64,000 nt of DNA from Meira nashicola (Eukaryota > Basidiomycota > Exobasidiomycetes > Exobasidiales > Brachybasidiaceae): positions 2,749,178 to 2,813,177 of the forward strand of contig BCJU01000001.1 of NCBI GenBank assembly GCA_001600355.1. Direction: 5' to 3'. The translations under genes and the position numbers were made by a program. Below, piece after piece: positions 30,601 to 40,069 of the stretch. The stretch's first letter is position 1; every line of letters starts with the position of its first letter. The notes beneath the pieces are model-generated. The model was given only the letters and a program-made list of their open reading frames with translations, made no database searches and was not told the DNA's origin.

Positions 30601-32093
30601 GTCCTTAACATAATGTTCCAGACACTTGCTCCAATTTTGAGGTGATTTTTGTCAATGATACCCGTACTTCTCTTTTGCTCAAATGTATGGAAGATTTGCA
30701 GAGTCATACTAATGATTCTCGCATCTCTCTCTTCTTCCGACTCATTTTTGATGATTGTTTTGTCATTGGCAAAACAAGTTAGAAGCCATTTGAACGTGGC
30801 TGTGTCGAGTTCAACGTGCCTTTGTGTGACCAATTGCTTAAAGACATCGCACGCCTTTTGCGTGTCCCCTCGTAGAGAGCAAGACCAGATTAATTTGTTG
30901 TAAGGGTTCACAGTCTTGTATCCCTTGCTTTCAAGAGAAGCATGCGCTAGCTTGAACAGAGAGAAGGCTTGATCAAAACATTCATCATCTTTCTCCGAAT
31001 CTTGCAAAGCATGAATATGCGTATCTCGTTCACACAATGCAAGCGTCATTAGCTCCCACGTTCGCTCATTCGGGCGCTTGTCAGCTTCAATCATCTGCAA
31101 ATAAGTGGCTACGATATTCGTAATGTCTTTCTCTGCATCATTGAGAAGAATACGATACAGAGCATGTAGAGCTGTGTTAAAACCTGAGACTGAATGGCGG
31201 GATGAATTTAATTTGCGGTAGGCTTCCACTGCCCTGATGATCTTCTCTGAATCATCTTCTTGGATAGCTTGTAGTATGAATTGTTCGTCAGGCGAGAAGG
31301 ATTGGCTTTCTTCTATAGGAACAGGAGAATAAGGTCGCGATGCATTGTCAAGCATCGATTGAAGATCGCTCGTTGCGTCTTTACCTATCACACCTGTTCG
31401 CCTTCCGATAGTGGCACCCATACTGTGACTTCTTCCATGTCTTCGCTTTTGATGGCTCTTTGTTGAAGGTCCATTTGCGGCCTCTATTTGCTTTACTGGC
31501 TTTTCTTGTGTTGGTGAAAGAATTTCATTGTTTGGCTGGGGCGAATCCGTGGATGCATCGCTGGTGAGCGTACGAACATGGGCGGGGCTTGCTGAGCTAT
31601 TGCGAAGCGAATGTTCTGCTCTTGGTAAAATCAATTGAAGGGCTGGCAAGGATGTGATGTACGTTTCACGTTTTGATCGCACAAGGCGAGCATGTGATTG
31701 GCTGAAATGCCTGCCGATCAAAGCGCTTCTATGTAGTTGACCTGGTCTATGAATTCGGGCTTGTTGAGCTGCAAGATCTTCATCGTCGTCTCCGATAGAA
31801 TTACTGCCATCATTGGACGAGCTTGCATTTGCATTTGCCAGTGCACGTCCTGATTGTTGAAAGCTTGAATGAGCACCACGACCTGCATGAAATTTGGCAC
31901 CACCAATTCCAGCACCATTTGTTGATGATGCACCGCCAGAGCTTAAGCCTTGAGTCCACGAGGAAGTGGCAGATGATGTACCTGAAGTGGCATTATTTAA
32001 AGCTCCTCGAAGACCAGATGAACCTGCATTACCAGAAGCAGCGGCGAATCGAGCGAATTGGATACCTAATTTGGTAGCCATTGAGATAGGCAT
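27633..32093 (-). CDS. Large mitochondrial-type pentatricopeptide repeat (PPR) protein
   Basis: Probable sequence-specific RNA-binding protein for mitochondrial transcripts. The 1486-residue protein begins with a Ser/Ala/Arg/Gly-rich presequence-like region (MPISMATKLGIQFARFAA). A weaker helical-repeat region spans about 260-600. Clear PPR units lie near 1095-1290, for example LYNTVISKLCRARKLERAMQ, FDEMRQRGLNPSSVTYGALM and FNTMIQFYVHSLPNRSKAMG; a further run is near 1320-1400. Many other stretches are alpha-helical. Its target cannot be read from sequence. It is a single exon of 4.46 kb, large for the family, which suggests a fungal-specific member rather than a widely conserved one. Confidence 0.85.
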   Translation of the reverse strand: MPISMATKLGIQFARFAAASGNAGSSGLRGALNNATSGTSSATSSWTQGLSSGGASSTNGAGIGGAKFHAGRGAHSSFQQSGRALANANASSSNDGSNSIGDDDEDLAAQQARIHRPGQLHRSALIGRHFSQSHARLVRSKRETYITSLPALQLILPRAEHSLRNSSASPAHVRTLTSDASTDSPQPNNEILSPTQEKPVKQIEAANGPSTKSHQKRRHGRSHSMGATIGRRTGVIGKDATSDLQSMLDNASRPYSPVPIEESQSFSPDEQFILQAIQEDDSEKIIRAVEAYRKLNSSRHSVSGFNTALHALYRILLNDAEKDITNIVATYLQMIEADKRPNERTWELMTLALCERDTHIHALQDSEKDDECFDQAFSLFKLAHASLESKGYKTVNPYNKLIWSCSLRGDTQKACDVFKQLVTQRHVELDTATFKWLLTCFANDKTIIKNESEEERDARIISMTLQIFHTFEQKRSTGIIDKNHLKIGASVWNIMLRTYFDRNDLPGAFKLIERMLNDASAPFPTSSTSLTVLKKLFERGDHNDAMMWLNKIIANHVEVNNTPGAARQLPLPTLKYPFNLAAANKATIKDLSLVQLLNRLASGSIDIYRDTKLDGQSREYLLGSVRQAILANCRIFEDFYRNNSMELASTHMDHSLQLILQHAQVNDVTGEDVTFSAELIEHSRDFAKTILNHVIRPLFELRRFQDAASVLTYAIHHYLVLPEVRSRFARDDQYQLASVIFKIQDTLKLLMGDNPHSSQTLVQEKSLKASEIEQYAAQMLIASVQILVPSIKPLCQTLTSEYLNDRVVEMYSIVKGRIAPEDLPFNSKDWSTLIDVFTSHEIAKNAGFDRDSGCLNLLQDLAKLPKEIAQELDLANLGTVALRKYPLDAKPLLTAIDASLVEQITQSLPEESASPDGSSNADAVSDTTTTLTFESILDGFTSPPSSVGELAAQQAYPPIQLIDEDFCSDLVVQNAGTRGTRFAAAQQSDPDGAYERLMLSISESGTYPTIKSIGAMMVTAGRNGKLDRVQQLYIIGCHIVASLGGDVEWQQWSWSLLENEMITGLAHAGEAKAASDHRHRLINAGHVPTANAYAALVAVVRDTTDDAMIAEELYQESQRLGVEPNVFLYNTVISKLCRARKLERAMQLFDEMRQRGLNPSSVTYGALMNGCTRIGEETKAEELYALMESDRHFKPQAPPFNTMIQFYVHSLPNRSKAMGYYNKMLQHNVAPTSHTYKILLDAYGTIEPIDIAGMQEIFGRLIAARNVNVEGAHWASIITAHGIHCQDLQKASEIFDSIPNHVATRRSKSRLPDALTYEALLNVFLAHNRVDLMQMYFAKMQEEGIQPTAYLANLMIRGLASGQGGVDQARGLFAEMHDPPMGVAAFGNHPPNHRHHHANGVHTKLQGSHVSDNGIYGFQNVLREPSTFEAMIKVEMQYGNKENANVLLERMKERGYPPAIITKASSLLISDVASLTQSTEQQPSIG

Positions 32094-32868
32094 GATGACT
32101 TATTAATTGCAAACACAAGGCAAGCGCCTAAGCGGCTTACGATGTGTTGAGCCTATTATGTTGAGTGAAAGTCTGACAAACCGATCTTGGCGAGTTTTAT
32201 TGATAGAGATATAAATTGACAAACTTTGAGACAAAGTACGTCAAAGTATATCTTCTTTGGTCAAATTCTTTGGTTCGACAATGAACCACAAAGATGATCT
32301 CTGTCGTATTTAGGACGATGATAGAGAAGAGCGAACGAGAATGTGGGGTGGAGGATACTATGGGAACTTTTCTTGCGAGTCAGAAAATTGTGTGCAGCAG
32401 ATCTTCCTTTTGCGTGTCCAAATTCTCATCAATCGGATTAAGACGGTTAAAATTTAGAGTGGCTTCGTGCAATAAGTTAATTTTATGCACTTTTATTTTT
32501 GTGGCCCTGCAAAAATAAGGTCGAGCTAAAACGGGTCCCGAGAAGCTACTCGAAGCTTGAGGCTTTTTTTCTGCAATAAATGAGCTAAGCTATAAGCTCA
32601 GCAAAGTGTAAGCCAAATAAATATTCTACCAACACGGCCTCAACCGAAAAACACGTGTCAGTAGAGACTTATATAAGCTAATGTCGGTTGTTGGAAGCCG
32701 ATATGATTTTATCCAGAGATTAAGCTCAAAGACGCGACAACGTCAAGTTAGCAAGCATACTGTAAGAAATCTGTGCGGTTGGAATGTTTAAATCTTCCAA
32801 AAAATCGAGAGAATATCTTTTCCTTTTGACACGATATTGACCCGTTTGAACAAGAAAATATTGCAGTG
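32094..32868. promoter_or_regulatory. Divergent promoter of PPR and four-TM genes; AGCT cluster and E-box
   Basis: A 775-bp region. AGCT occurs at least seven times between about 32523 and 32722, including the inverted repeat TGAGCT-AAGCTATA-AGCTCA at 32581-32600. CACGTG lies at 32652-32657. A 74-codon frame at 32294-32518 has no recognisable content. Confidence 0.4.
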
Positions 32869-33654
32869 ATGTCATCATCAACTCTTCAACAAAGATCACA
32901 GGGGAAACAAAAGGCAGAAGATGATCCTTTGGCAAAGCTAGATGAAGATGGAGCAGCAGAACCTCTCGATGAACAAGAGCAAGAACAAGTTATCCAATCA
33001 ATCCGAGAAACCAATGAGAAGTCCAATTATATTTTCAGAGCTTTGATGCTTGTTATGATGGGATTAGTGGGTATCTTGTACCTTACACCTATACCTGATT
33101 ATATCACTGGAGATCATCCCGAGAGTCATTTGACTATGCTTTTTCATCCTTCTCACATTCATGAAGCATCTCATGACGATTTGATCCGTTTGCCTGCATT
33201 CCCAATCTATCTTGCTTTGCTCTTCCTACAAGGTGGATTATTGTTCGGTGCAATTTATGAAACGATGGATCGCATGGGTATGATACGTTCAAAGGGTTAC
33301 GCATTTCCTCAACAGCCTCATCAATTTGGCACTGCACCTTCGTTCTTGGCGCCTGTTTTAGCCGATATTCGTTGGCATCCTACACAATCTGGCATTCGAG
33401 CTGATAAAGATGATAGACCACCTCCAGTATGGACAACAATGTCACCTCGTTTGCTCTATTTGTGTTTGCTCACTTTGGCAAGTACGCCTTTACCTTTGAT
33501 GACTTTTGGCGCCGGAAATTTCATCAATGCTGGCTGGTGGGCCATCACGACAATTGCACTCACCGTCCTTTGCATCTGTGAAGGCTTGATTGACAAATTT
33601 GAAAAGGAGTCAATCGGTCTTAATGGTATGAAATATGCATATAAAGGGGCATAG
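32869..33654 (+). CDS. Four-helix integral membrane protein of unknown family
   Basis: I do not recognise the family. The 261-residue protein starts at ATG 32869 (the codon before it is GTG). The N-terminus (1-48) is acidic, hydrophilic and probably cytosolic. Four membrane helices follow, near 55-73 (IFRALMLVMMGLVGILYL), 108-128 (AFPIYLALLFLQGGLLFGAI), 190-208 (LLYLCLLTLASTPLPLM) and 220-240 (GWWAITTIALTVLCICEGLI). The loop between helices 1 and 2 is His-rich (HPSHIHEASHDD), which could bind a metal. The next gene downstream, on the same strand, is the cation transporter GDT1, but the 545-bp gap argues against co-transcription. Confidence 0.75.
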   Translation: MSSSTLQQRSQGKQKAEDDPLAKLDEDGAAEPLDEQEQEQVIQSIRETNEKSNYIFRALMLVMMGLVGILYLTPIPDYITGDHPESHLTMLFHPSHIHEASHDDLIRLPAFPIYLALLFLQGGLLFGAIYETMDRMGMIRSKGYAFPQQPHQFGTAPSFLAPVLADIRWHPTQSGIRADKDDRPPPVWTTMSPRLLYLCLLTLASTPLPLMTFGAGNFINAGWWAITTIALTVLCICEGLIDKFEKESIGLNGMKYAYKGA

Positions 33655-34199
33655 ACTATGTGTCCTATCGCATTTAGCCCCATCTTCAATCTCTTTTTTA
33701 CAATAAATACATGTACGATAGCATGCCCCCACATATCACAGCCCCTCTAATGTTCATAAGTCCTGTTTGATTCGCAGGTCTTCTTTGTTGATATCTAGTA
33801 ATACAGTTATGAGCAAATAAGCATCGCATGAGATCACATCTACGCCTCAAATTGGCTGATGGTTATCGCCCCATCTTGTGTTTGAGTGTTTATTGTATTT
33901 TATATGCATAGCGCGGCTTAACGTTCACACGGCTTCGCGGCAAAGGGAAAAAAGTGCAAAAAGTGTTGCATAGAGAAGAATAACACCGCGTTTGCGTATG
34001 TATGCGGTGTACACAGTGCATTTGAAGATATGCAACAAATGGTTCAGAAATAATTCATTTAAAGAGCTTTGATTCTTCCATTTATATTTAATTGCATCGT
34101 AATCACTTCCTCATCCTCGGAAGAACAACAAAGGAGGAAAGCAGTCTGGAACTGCATTTTCACTTTATCGCCAATAAAATAATAATTCAATGAAACGCA
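33655..34199. promoter_or_regulatory. Intergenic region upstream of GDT1
   Basis: This stretch holds the 3' end of the four-TM gene and the GDT1 promoter. A GTATGTATGCGGTGTAC segment lies at about 33996-34012 and a GCGCGGCT block near 33911. No gene is seen. Confidence 0.4.
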
Positions 34200-35204
34200 A
34201 TGGATACGTTGTCCACACCAAACGATGCTGTGGCTGCACATGGACTATCGATAGTATCTTCATTCTCTCAAGCATGGCAAGAAGACCCAAAAGCAATATG
34301 GAGCAGCTTTTCGATGATTGTAGTCTCAGAGATTGGTGATAAAACATTCTTGATTGCTGCAATTTTAGCTATGCGTCAATCTCGTTCAATCGTTTTTGGT
34401 GGTGCTTTTGGTGCACTTGCTTTAATGTCAATCTTATCCGCATTTATGGGTGTGGTCTTGCCAACTTTATTACCACGTTCAGTTACAACATTGATGGCCG
34501 CAGTACTTTTCTTTGTTTTTGGTGTAAAGATGTTACGTGATGGAATGCAAATGACAGGTGAAGAAATGGGAGAAGAATGGGAAGAAGCAAAACGAGAAGT
34601 AGAAGAGGAAGCAAATGCGGATGATCGATTCGAAATGAATGATTTAGAGGAAGGTAATCGTGCACCTTCTAACGGTAATGGACATCCAGAAAGAAGAGGC
34701 AGCATGTCCAAAACTCGATCGCCAAGCTCTAGCACATTCTCTATCGAAGGACTCAAAGATGGTACCCGTAATTTGTGTGGCTTATGTTTCAGTCCTGTTT
34801 TTGCTCATGCATTCATCTTGACATTTTTGGGTGAATGGGGTGATCGAAGTCAAATTGCAACGATTGCATTAGCCGCTGCACATAATATCGCACTTGTATC
34901 TTTTGGTACTATTGCAGGACATGCAATTTGTACAGGAATGGCGGTAATGGGAGGAAGATGGATTGCAACTCGAATCAGTGTTAAACATGTCACTTTGGGA
35001 GGTGCATTGATGTTTATCATCTTTGGACTTTTATATACCTTTGAATCAATCACTGAAGCAAGGCAAGTGTCTGCATCAGCAACAACAGTTACCGAAAAGA
35101 TTATCGCAGCAGTTACGCCTTCCGTCTTTGACTCAAAAGCAGCTCCATATCAACCACATTTAGATACTCCTCCTATGGGTGGAATGGGTATCGCACGTTC
35201 ATGA
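34200..35204 (+). CDS. GDT1: Gdt1/TMEM165-type Mn2+/Ca2+ transporter (UPF0016)
   Basis: Golgi or vacuolar cation/proton exchanger supplying Mn2+ for glycosylation and handling Ca2+. The 334-residue protein has both UPF0016 repeats. The first has the signature EIGDKTFLIAAILAMR near 43-58 and the second EWGDRSQIATIALAAAHN near 212-229. Their acidic residues bind the cation. A charged, Ser-rich cytosolic loop (about 120-185, KREVEEEANADDRFEMNDLE) separates the halves. The C-terminal tail is short. Upstream of the first helix I see only about 35 residues and no obvious cleavable signal peptide, unlike yeast Gdt1. It is convergent with the Nak1-like kinase, 241 bp apart. Confidence 0.9.
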   Translation: MDTLSTPNDAVAAHGLSIVSSFSQAWQEDPKAIWSSFSMIVVSEIGDKTFLIAAILAMRQSRSIVFGGAFGALALMSILSAFMGVVLPTLLPRSVTTLMAAVLFFVFGVKMLRDGMQMTGEEMGEEWEEAKREVEEEANADDRFEMNDLEEGNRAPSNGNGHPERRGSMSKTRSPSSSTFSIEGLKDGTRNLCGLCFSPVFAHAFILTFLGEWGDRSQIATIALAAAHNIALVSFGTIAGHAICTGMAVMGGRWIATRISVKHVTLGGALMFIIFGLLYTFESITEARQVSASATTVTEKIIAAVTPSVFDSKAAPYQPHLDTPPMGGMGIARS

Positions 35205-35445
35205 GGTCATTCTTTGTCAGATTTTATTTTTAGGAAATGTTTTCGTTCTTTTGTATCTTTATCGAGTACAGCTAGATACAGACTAACTGCACTTTTGCAG
35301 CACTCAATTTGTAACACTATCATTCATCAGCAATATGATCTTATGCAAAAGATTATGAATAGTATAACATTGCTAAAATACACTTCAAAGAAGAATGACA
35401 AATTATGTTACAATAAAAAAAGAGCAAGTAATAGGTGAATCATCA

Positions 35446-38244
35446 TTACTGACCGACAACACGAGCTAAACCTGCGCCGATGACATCTAACCACCTTCCC
35501 AGACTTTCCACCGTATAGTCCAATTCGTTATGCACATCATCTTTGCGAGTCAATTGCCCAAGGTCAAGAGATCGTAGAGGTGGTAGTCCATAAGAAGACG
35601 AACTACTTACATTTTCAACTCTGTTATGATCGAGGGAAGGTGATGGTTGTAAGGACCTGCTATTTGACGTTTGTTGATTTGGGGTCATCGATCCTAAAGC
35701 AGAAGCAGTGGCCGAAGCAATAGCATGCTGAGGATTACTTTCCATTGAAGGATCGAATTGCGATTGTCGACGGGCAAGGACCTGTGTTGGATCGCTTCCA
35801 CCATGTTGTCTACGTTGATGTAGTGCGGCAGGTGATCCTAATGCCATCGATCCCCCTGGACTAGCCGATGGTCGCACTGGCGTAGCTCCAGCTTGCTTTG
35901 AGAAGCCGGCTTTATTGTTTCCCGTCATATTCGGTAATGGAGGTGGTGGCATCGCGTTGGGTCCACCGTTATAGCCATTAATATCGAAACCATCCATTTC
36001 CATCGCTGCCAAACGGGATCTGCTTCCACTTCTACTCCGCATGCCCATTCCCGATCGAGTTGCAAATGAACCGATAGGATATGCTCCTCCCGCAGCAGAA
36101 GTCGCATTTGTTGTCGAAGCTGAAGTTTGCATTGATGGTCTACGATTGCCTTCTGCTATGGGGCTCGCCAATGTCTCAATTCCATTCTGTTTACCAGCTA
36201 TGGAAGAGATTGCCTGGACGTGGCTAGGCGTCATTTCGCTCATTGAACGGCCGAAAGGCGGCATTGCTGTATTGGAGTTACTTAGATTTCCTGCAGTGTT
36301 GCCATATGACCCATTGTTGTGGAAATATGGTTGAGGTCTCCGATCTTGACTTGCTAGGCTGCCAGGTATACTTGACTCACTTTGAGCCGGTGAATGTGAA
36401 TAGATCGAAGTCGAATCCGTCCTCTCGTGGAAATGTCTGCCAGGAATATTAATACCATTATGATTACCACCGTCAAAAGGCAGACTATTGGATCGTGCAC
36501 TCATTGTACTACCTTGACGCTTGTGCAACCTGCCTGGAGTAGGTTGAAGCGGATTATTCGAAGGTGGTGGCGGCGGTGGTGGCATTTTTGAATCGTCTAA
36601 ACGTCTTGCGAGATTTGAGACCGCCCCATTTTGCTGTCTATTGAAAGATTCCTCTGTTTCTTCCACACTTTTCCTGCCAGGTTCTGATGGGTGAGCAGGC
36701 AATGTTTGCACTGGCGTTACTACTGCTCCACCTCCTCCACCAAATCGAAAGGGAGTTGCACCAGTTCCTGTGAAAGCTTTCTTGTCAATATCATTGTCAT
36801 CGATCGCTGCTGCAGGTCTTGCTGTTGATGATGTAGGGGCAGCATTGGCAGTTGTAGTCATGGTCGCTACCGGTGCCGCAACTTCAGCACTAGCAACTGG
36901 AGGGGCCGGAGCAGGGCGAATATCGGAACCTTTGTATTGTGGAAGATTTAGAGGAGTGTTTGCTTGAGTGGGACCAGTATTATTGGTTGAACTTGACTCT
37001 TCTCCTTCCTGTTCAAAAAGACGCAACAGTGGATGATCACGAACCGGTGCAGTAGGCGTATGTGGCATATTGTTAGCATTGAATCCTTCAAAGTTGGTGT
37101 CCGTAAACTCCCAACCTGAATTCTCTCCATCTGGATTATCAAAGATAAATGATTCACGATTTGCGGGATCATTGAGATCACTTGCTTCTGCTCCCAAAAG
37201 ACTCATACGCATTCCGCCGCTTTTAGTCCATGCATTATAAAGAGAAATGAGTTCTTTCAATATCGACACGGGCGTTTTGATACTTGCTTTGATCCACTTT
37301 GTCTTACTCAATTCATCAGAATTTGGACGTTCTTTTGGCTCCTCGTTGAGACATAAAGCGACAAATTCACGCAAATTAGGGGAAAAGTTTCCTTCTGCAG
37401 GAAGTCTGGGAGGTTTATTTTTGGGGATCATCATGATTACGCGCATTTGATCTTCGTTGCTCAAAGGCGGATTTCCCATCAACATTTCATACACCGTTAT
37501 CCCCAAACTCCAAATATCTGCACTTTGATCGTACGATTTGCCTTGAGTGATCACTTCTGGCGCCATCCAATAAGGTGTTCCTATAAAGGTCATTCTACGA
37601 CTATGAACGCTACTAGAGACCAACGTTGCTGCTACACCAAAATCGGCCAACTGAACACGTCCTTCGGTAGTTAGGAGAATATTTGCTGCTTTGATATCAC
37701 GATGGATGATTCCACTCTTATGTAAAAAACTCAATGCGATCAAGCTTTCGCGTACGATAATGCAAGCATACTTTTCTGAAATTGGACCGGCTTTCATTAG
37801 CGTTCTCACACTTCCTCCTTCGGCAAAATCCATCACAATCCATAGTTCTGCTTCACGTAACCAACAACCCCAATATCGAATTACATTCTTGCTCGTAGTT
37901 TCCCTTAATTGCGAAAGCAATGCAACTTCTTTTTGAATTTCAGAAACGTCATCATCAGGTGTATCTAAATTGACGACTTTCAATGCTACCGCTTTTCCGC
38001 TGGCGATATGCATACCCCTATAAACTGCCCCGTAAGCACCTCTTCCTACCAATTCTAATCGTTTGAATGTTGTGTGAACGGGAGGTGATTTTCTGCCAGG
38101 TGATTCTCCACTGTTTTGATTTTTCATCATTGGTGCTCCAAAACCATGTTTATGTATTCGACTTTGTTGTTGATTTTCCATCATTCCATTCACTCCCACC
38201 GATGGCCCGGCCGCCTGTGATGGGGCGAGGCTGCGGAGATCCAT
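35446..38244 (-). CDS. NAK1: Nak1/Kic1-type GCK (Ste20-group) protein kinase
   Basis: Upstream kinase of the MOR/RAM pathway (Nak1 in fission yeast, Kic1 in budding yeast), controlling polarity and cell separation through an NDR kinase. The kinase domain is at about 61-320 of 932 residues. It has the Gly loop GRGAYGAVY, AVALKVVNLDTPDD, catalytic HRDIKAANIL, LADFGVA, TFIGTPYWMAPEV, and the C-lobe FVALCLNEEPKERPNSDEL. The VVNLDTPDDDVSEIQKEV stretch and the ENFSPNLREFVALCL-type region match Kic1/Nak1 better than PAKs or Sid1. The rest is disordered Ser/Pro/Asn-rich sequence with a polyproline (PPPPPPP) near 550, then a short helical end ELDYTVESLGRWLDVIGAGL. All catalytic residues are intact. 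In smuts, Don3 is a related GCK and remains an alternative. Confidence 0.88.
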   Translation of the reverse strand: MDLRSLAPSQAAGPSVGVNGMMENQQQSRIHKHGFGAPMMKNQNSGESPGRKSPPVHTTFKRLELVGRGAYGAVYRGMHIASGKAVALKVVNLDTPDDDVSEIQKEVALLSQLRETTSKNVIRYWGCWLREAELWIVMDFAEGGSVRTLMKAGPISEKYACIIVRESLIALSFLHKSGIIHRDIKAANILLTTEGRVQLADFGVAATLVSSSVHSRRMTFIGTPYWMAPEVITQGKSYDQSADIWSLGITVYEMLMGNPPLSNEDQMRVIMMIPKNKPPRLPAEGNFSPNLREFVALCLNEEPKERPNSDELSKTKWIKASIKTPVSILKELISLYNAWTKSGGMRMSLLGAEASDLNDPANRESFIFDNPDGENSGWEFTDTNFEGFNANNMPHTPTAPVRDHPLLRLFEQEGEESSSTNNTGPTQANTPLNLPQYKGSDIRPAPAPPVASAEVAAPVATMTTTANAAPTSSTARPAAAIDDNDIDKKAFTGTGATPFRFGGGGGAVVTPVQTLPAHPSEPGRKSVEETEESFNRQQNGAVSNLARRLDDSKMPPPPPPPSNNPLQPTPGRLHKRQGSTMSARSNSLPFDGGNHNGINIPGRHFHERTDSTSIYSHSPAQSESSIPGSLASQDRRPQPYFHNNGSYGNTAGNLSNSNTAMPPFGRSMSEMTPSHVQAISSIAGKQNGIETLASPIAEGNRRPSMQTSASTTNATSAAGGAYPIGSFATRSGMGMRSRSGSRSRLAAMEMDGFDINGYNGGPNAMPPPPLPNMTGNNKAGFSKQAGATPVRPSASPGGSMALGSPAALHQRRQHGGSDPTQVLARRQSQFDPSMESNPQHAIASATASALGSMTPNQQTSNSRSLQPSPSLDHNRVENVSSSSSYGLPPLRSLDLGQLTRKDDVHNELDYTVESLGRWLDVIGAGLARVVGQ

Positions 38245-40069
38245 TTAGTATACAAATCAGGTGTGTGAGTAAGAAAAATCCTCTCTAGACGAGATAATCG
38301 ATCATCTTTTATAGCTTGTGAGGATAAAATCCTCTTTTGTTTCAATCATGAAAGTGATAGGTGGTGTTATAAAACACAATTGTGCCACGCTTCGATTCAC
38401 CTTTGTCCGCATTCACCGGCACATCTCCTGGCTTGCCTCTTTACCCTTGGGAGGCGTCAAAAGGGCCAGAGACACCCTATTGTGAACAAGCGCGCTAAAC
38501 TTTAAAAAGTCTTCCAGGGCATAGCCGCTTACGTAAGCTCTCACTTTCCGTTGGTCTTCCATTCAGATTATGTCAGCCTTTCCCCTCTGACGACTTTTTT
38601 CGGCACCGATAGGAAATATTATTGTTCATAGCAAAATCATTGTATGTATATACATAGTCTATGTAGATACCTGCATGGTCTATTTCAGTGATTTACATGA
38701 ACAGCCAATTCTGACATCAACTATTCTATTCATACAGTAGCGTCTCAAAACCCTCTTCAGGTGCACGTGAGTATAGTCATATTTTTACGGATTTGGAAGG
38801 CCTGGGGCAGTGAGCTTGCGAAAAATGTGGAGAGTTTTCCATGTAAGCGCTGCGCCCCTTGCATAGCATTCAATATTTTGTACTGTACGCGTGCCTCAGT
38901 GAACAGATTTTATTATGCACAAAGAATTCCTCAATTGGGACGGTGATTGAATCAGGTCCCTTGCAAGATTTTATCATGTCTCAAGGGGAAAAAAACACTA
39001 TATCCCTGGTTAAATTTAAAATTTTGTTAAAAATCCGAAAGAGGAAAAAAGGGGAAACAAACTGTACGGAGACCGAAAAATATATATTAGTGAGAAAAGT
39101 GAGGAGATTTGATTTAAATTGAAATATATAAACCGATTTTGAAAACCCCGCGAGATGAGATGACCCAATTGTTGTTCTTGCTTTCCGAGAAGTATACATA
39201 CCATATGACAATCCTATGCATGCCTGCCCTTTTTCTTACCCTGCATCTTTTGCGTGTGTGTATTTAGCGGAAGAGGAAATTGACTTGGATTTGTGCACTC
39301 AATCCGTTCTTGTTATATCGATCCGAATCGATGAATGTACGTATATTCAAGCCACACGCTTGTACTTGTACACGCTAATGCAAGAAAATATGCATACGTA
39401 CAGTAAACCTAGCATTACTACCTAGACAATGTATCTCTCCTTCTCTCTGTATTCTTTCCACTCGATCCACAAAAAGAGGTAATTTCCCTAATGAAGACGA
39501 TCGTGTAGAAGAAAGCGCATATGAATGTGTAAACGTTCTCTATGTGGTGTGATCCGTTGATCGGAATTGCAGATTGAAGTCAATTAAGAGTTTAAAGTTT
39601 AATACCGCAAGGGGCATACAATTGAAGAGAATACGTAAAGAGTTACTTTCTTTGCATGCACTTTGAATTCGCCGGATCCCTTCCAACGTGCGTCTTGCGA
39701 CGGATAAAGTACAACATATATTCAGAATTATTTCTTGGGATTTCATGTATTCTCTTTCTTTCTGCATTTCTGGAGAATTGGGGAAACATTCAAATCATTG
39801 ATGAAAGCCTGTCAAGATTGACGTCCAAGGTTGTATGTATGTATGTACTTCACTGTTGCACATCATACCAACAGACTCTCGCGTGCCTTAAAGCAATCAG
39901 GCCAGACTTTTCGTTTGTACCTGGATTTTGGTATCGTGTTTCTCTGAATCTTGTTTGGATAGTATCGTCCATCATCTTCATATTGTCATAATCAAAGGAT
40001 GCGCTTCTGATCTATCATTACAGAACTAAAGCAGGCAATATATACCTTTGGGGTAAGAGCAAGATCGAA
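38245..40069. promoter_or_regulatory. 1.8-kb gene-free divergent region upstream of NAK1 and the 1510-residue orphan
   Basis: The largest gap in the window. I see no credible coding exon. It holds CACGTG at 38764-38769, GCGCTGCGCCC at 38847-38857 (the same 11-mer as at 22176) and a GTATGTATGTATGTAC tract at 39833-39848. Several frames of 60-110 codons are present, but their composition is random. Confidence 0.5.

Noticed and set aside
39656..39991. 111-codon frame in the NAK1/orphan gap
   Set aside because: No recognisable motif, atypical composition, and it overlaps a GTAT repeat tract; it looks like chance.
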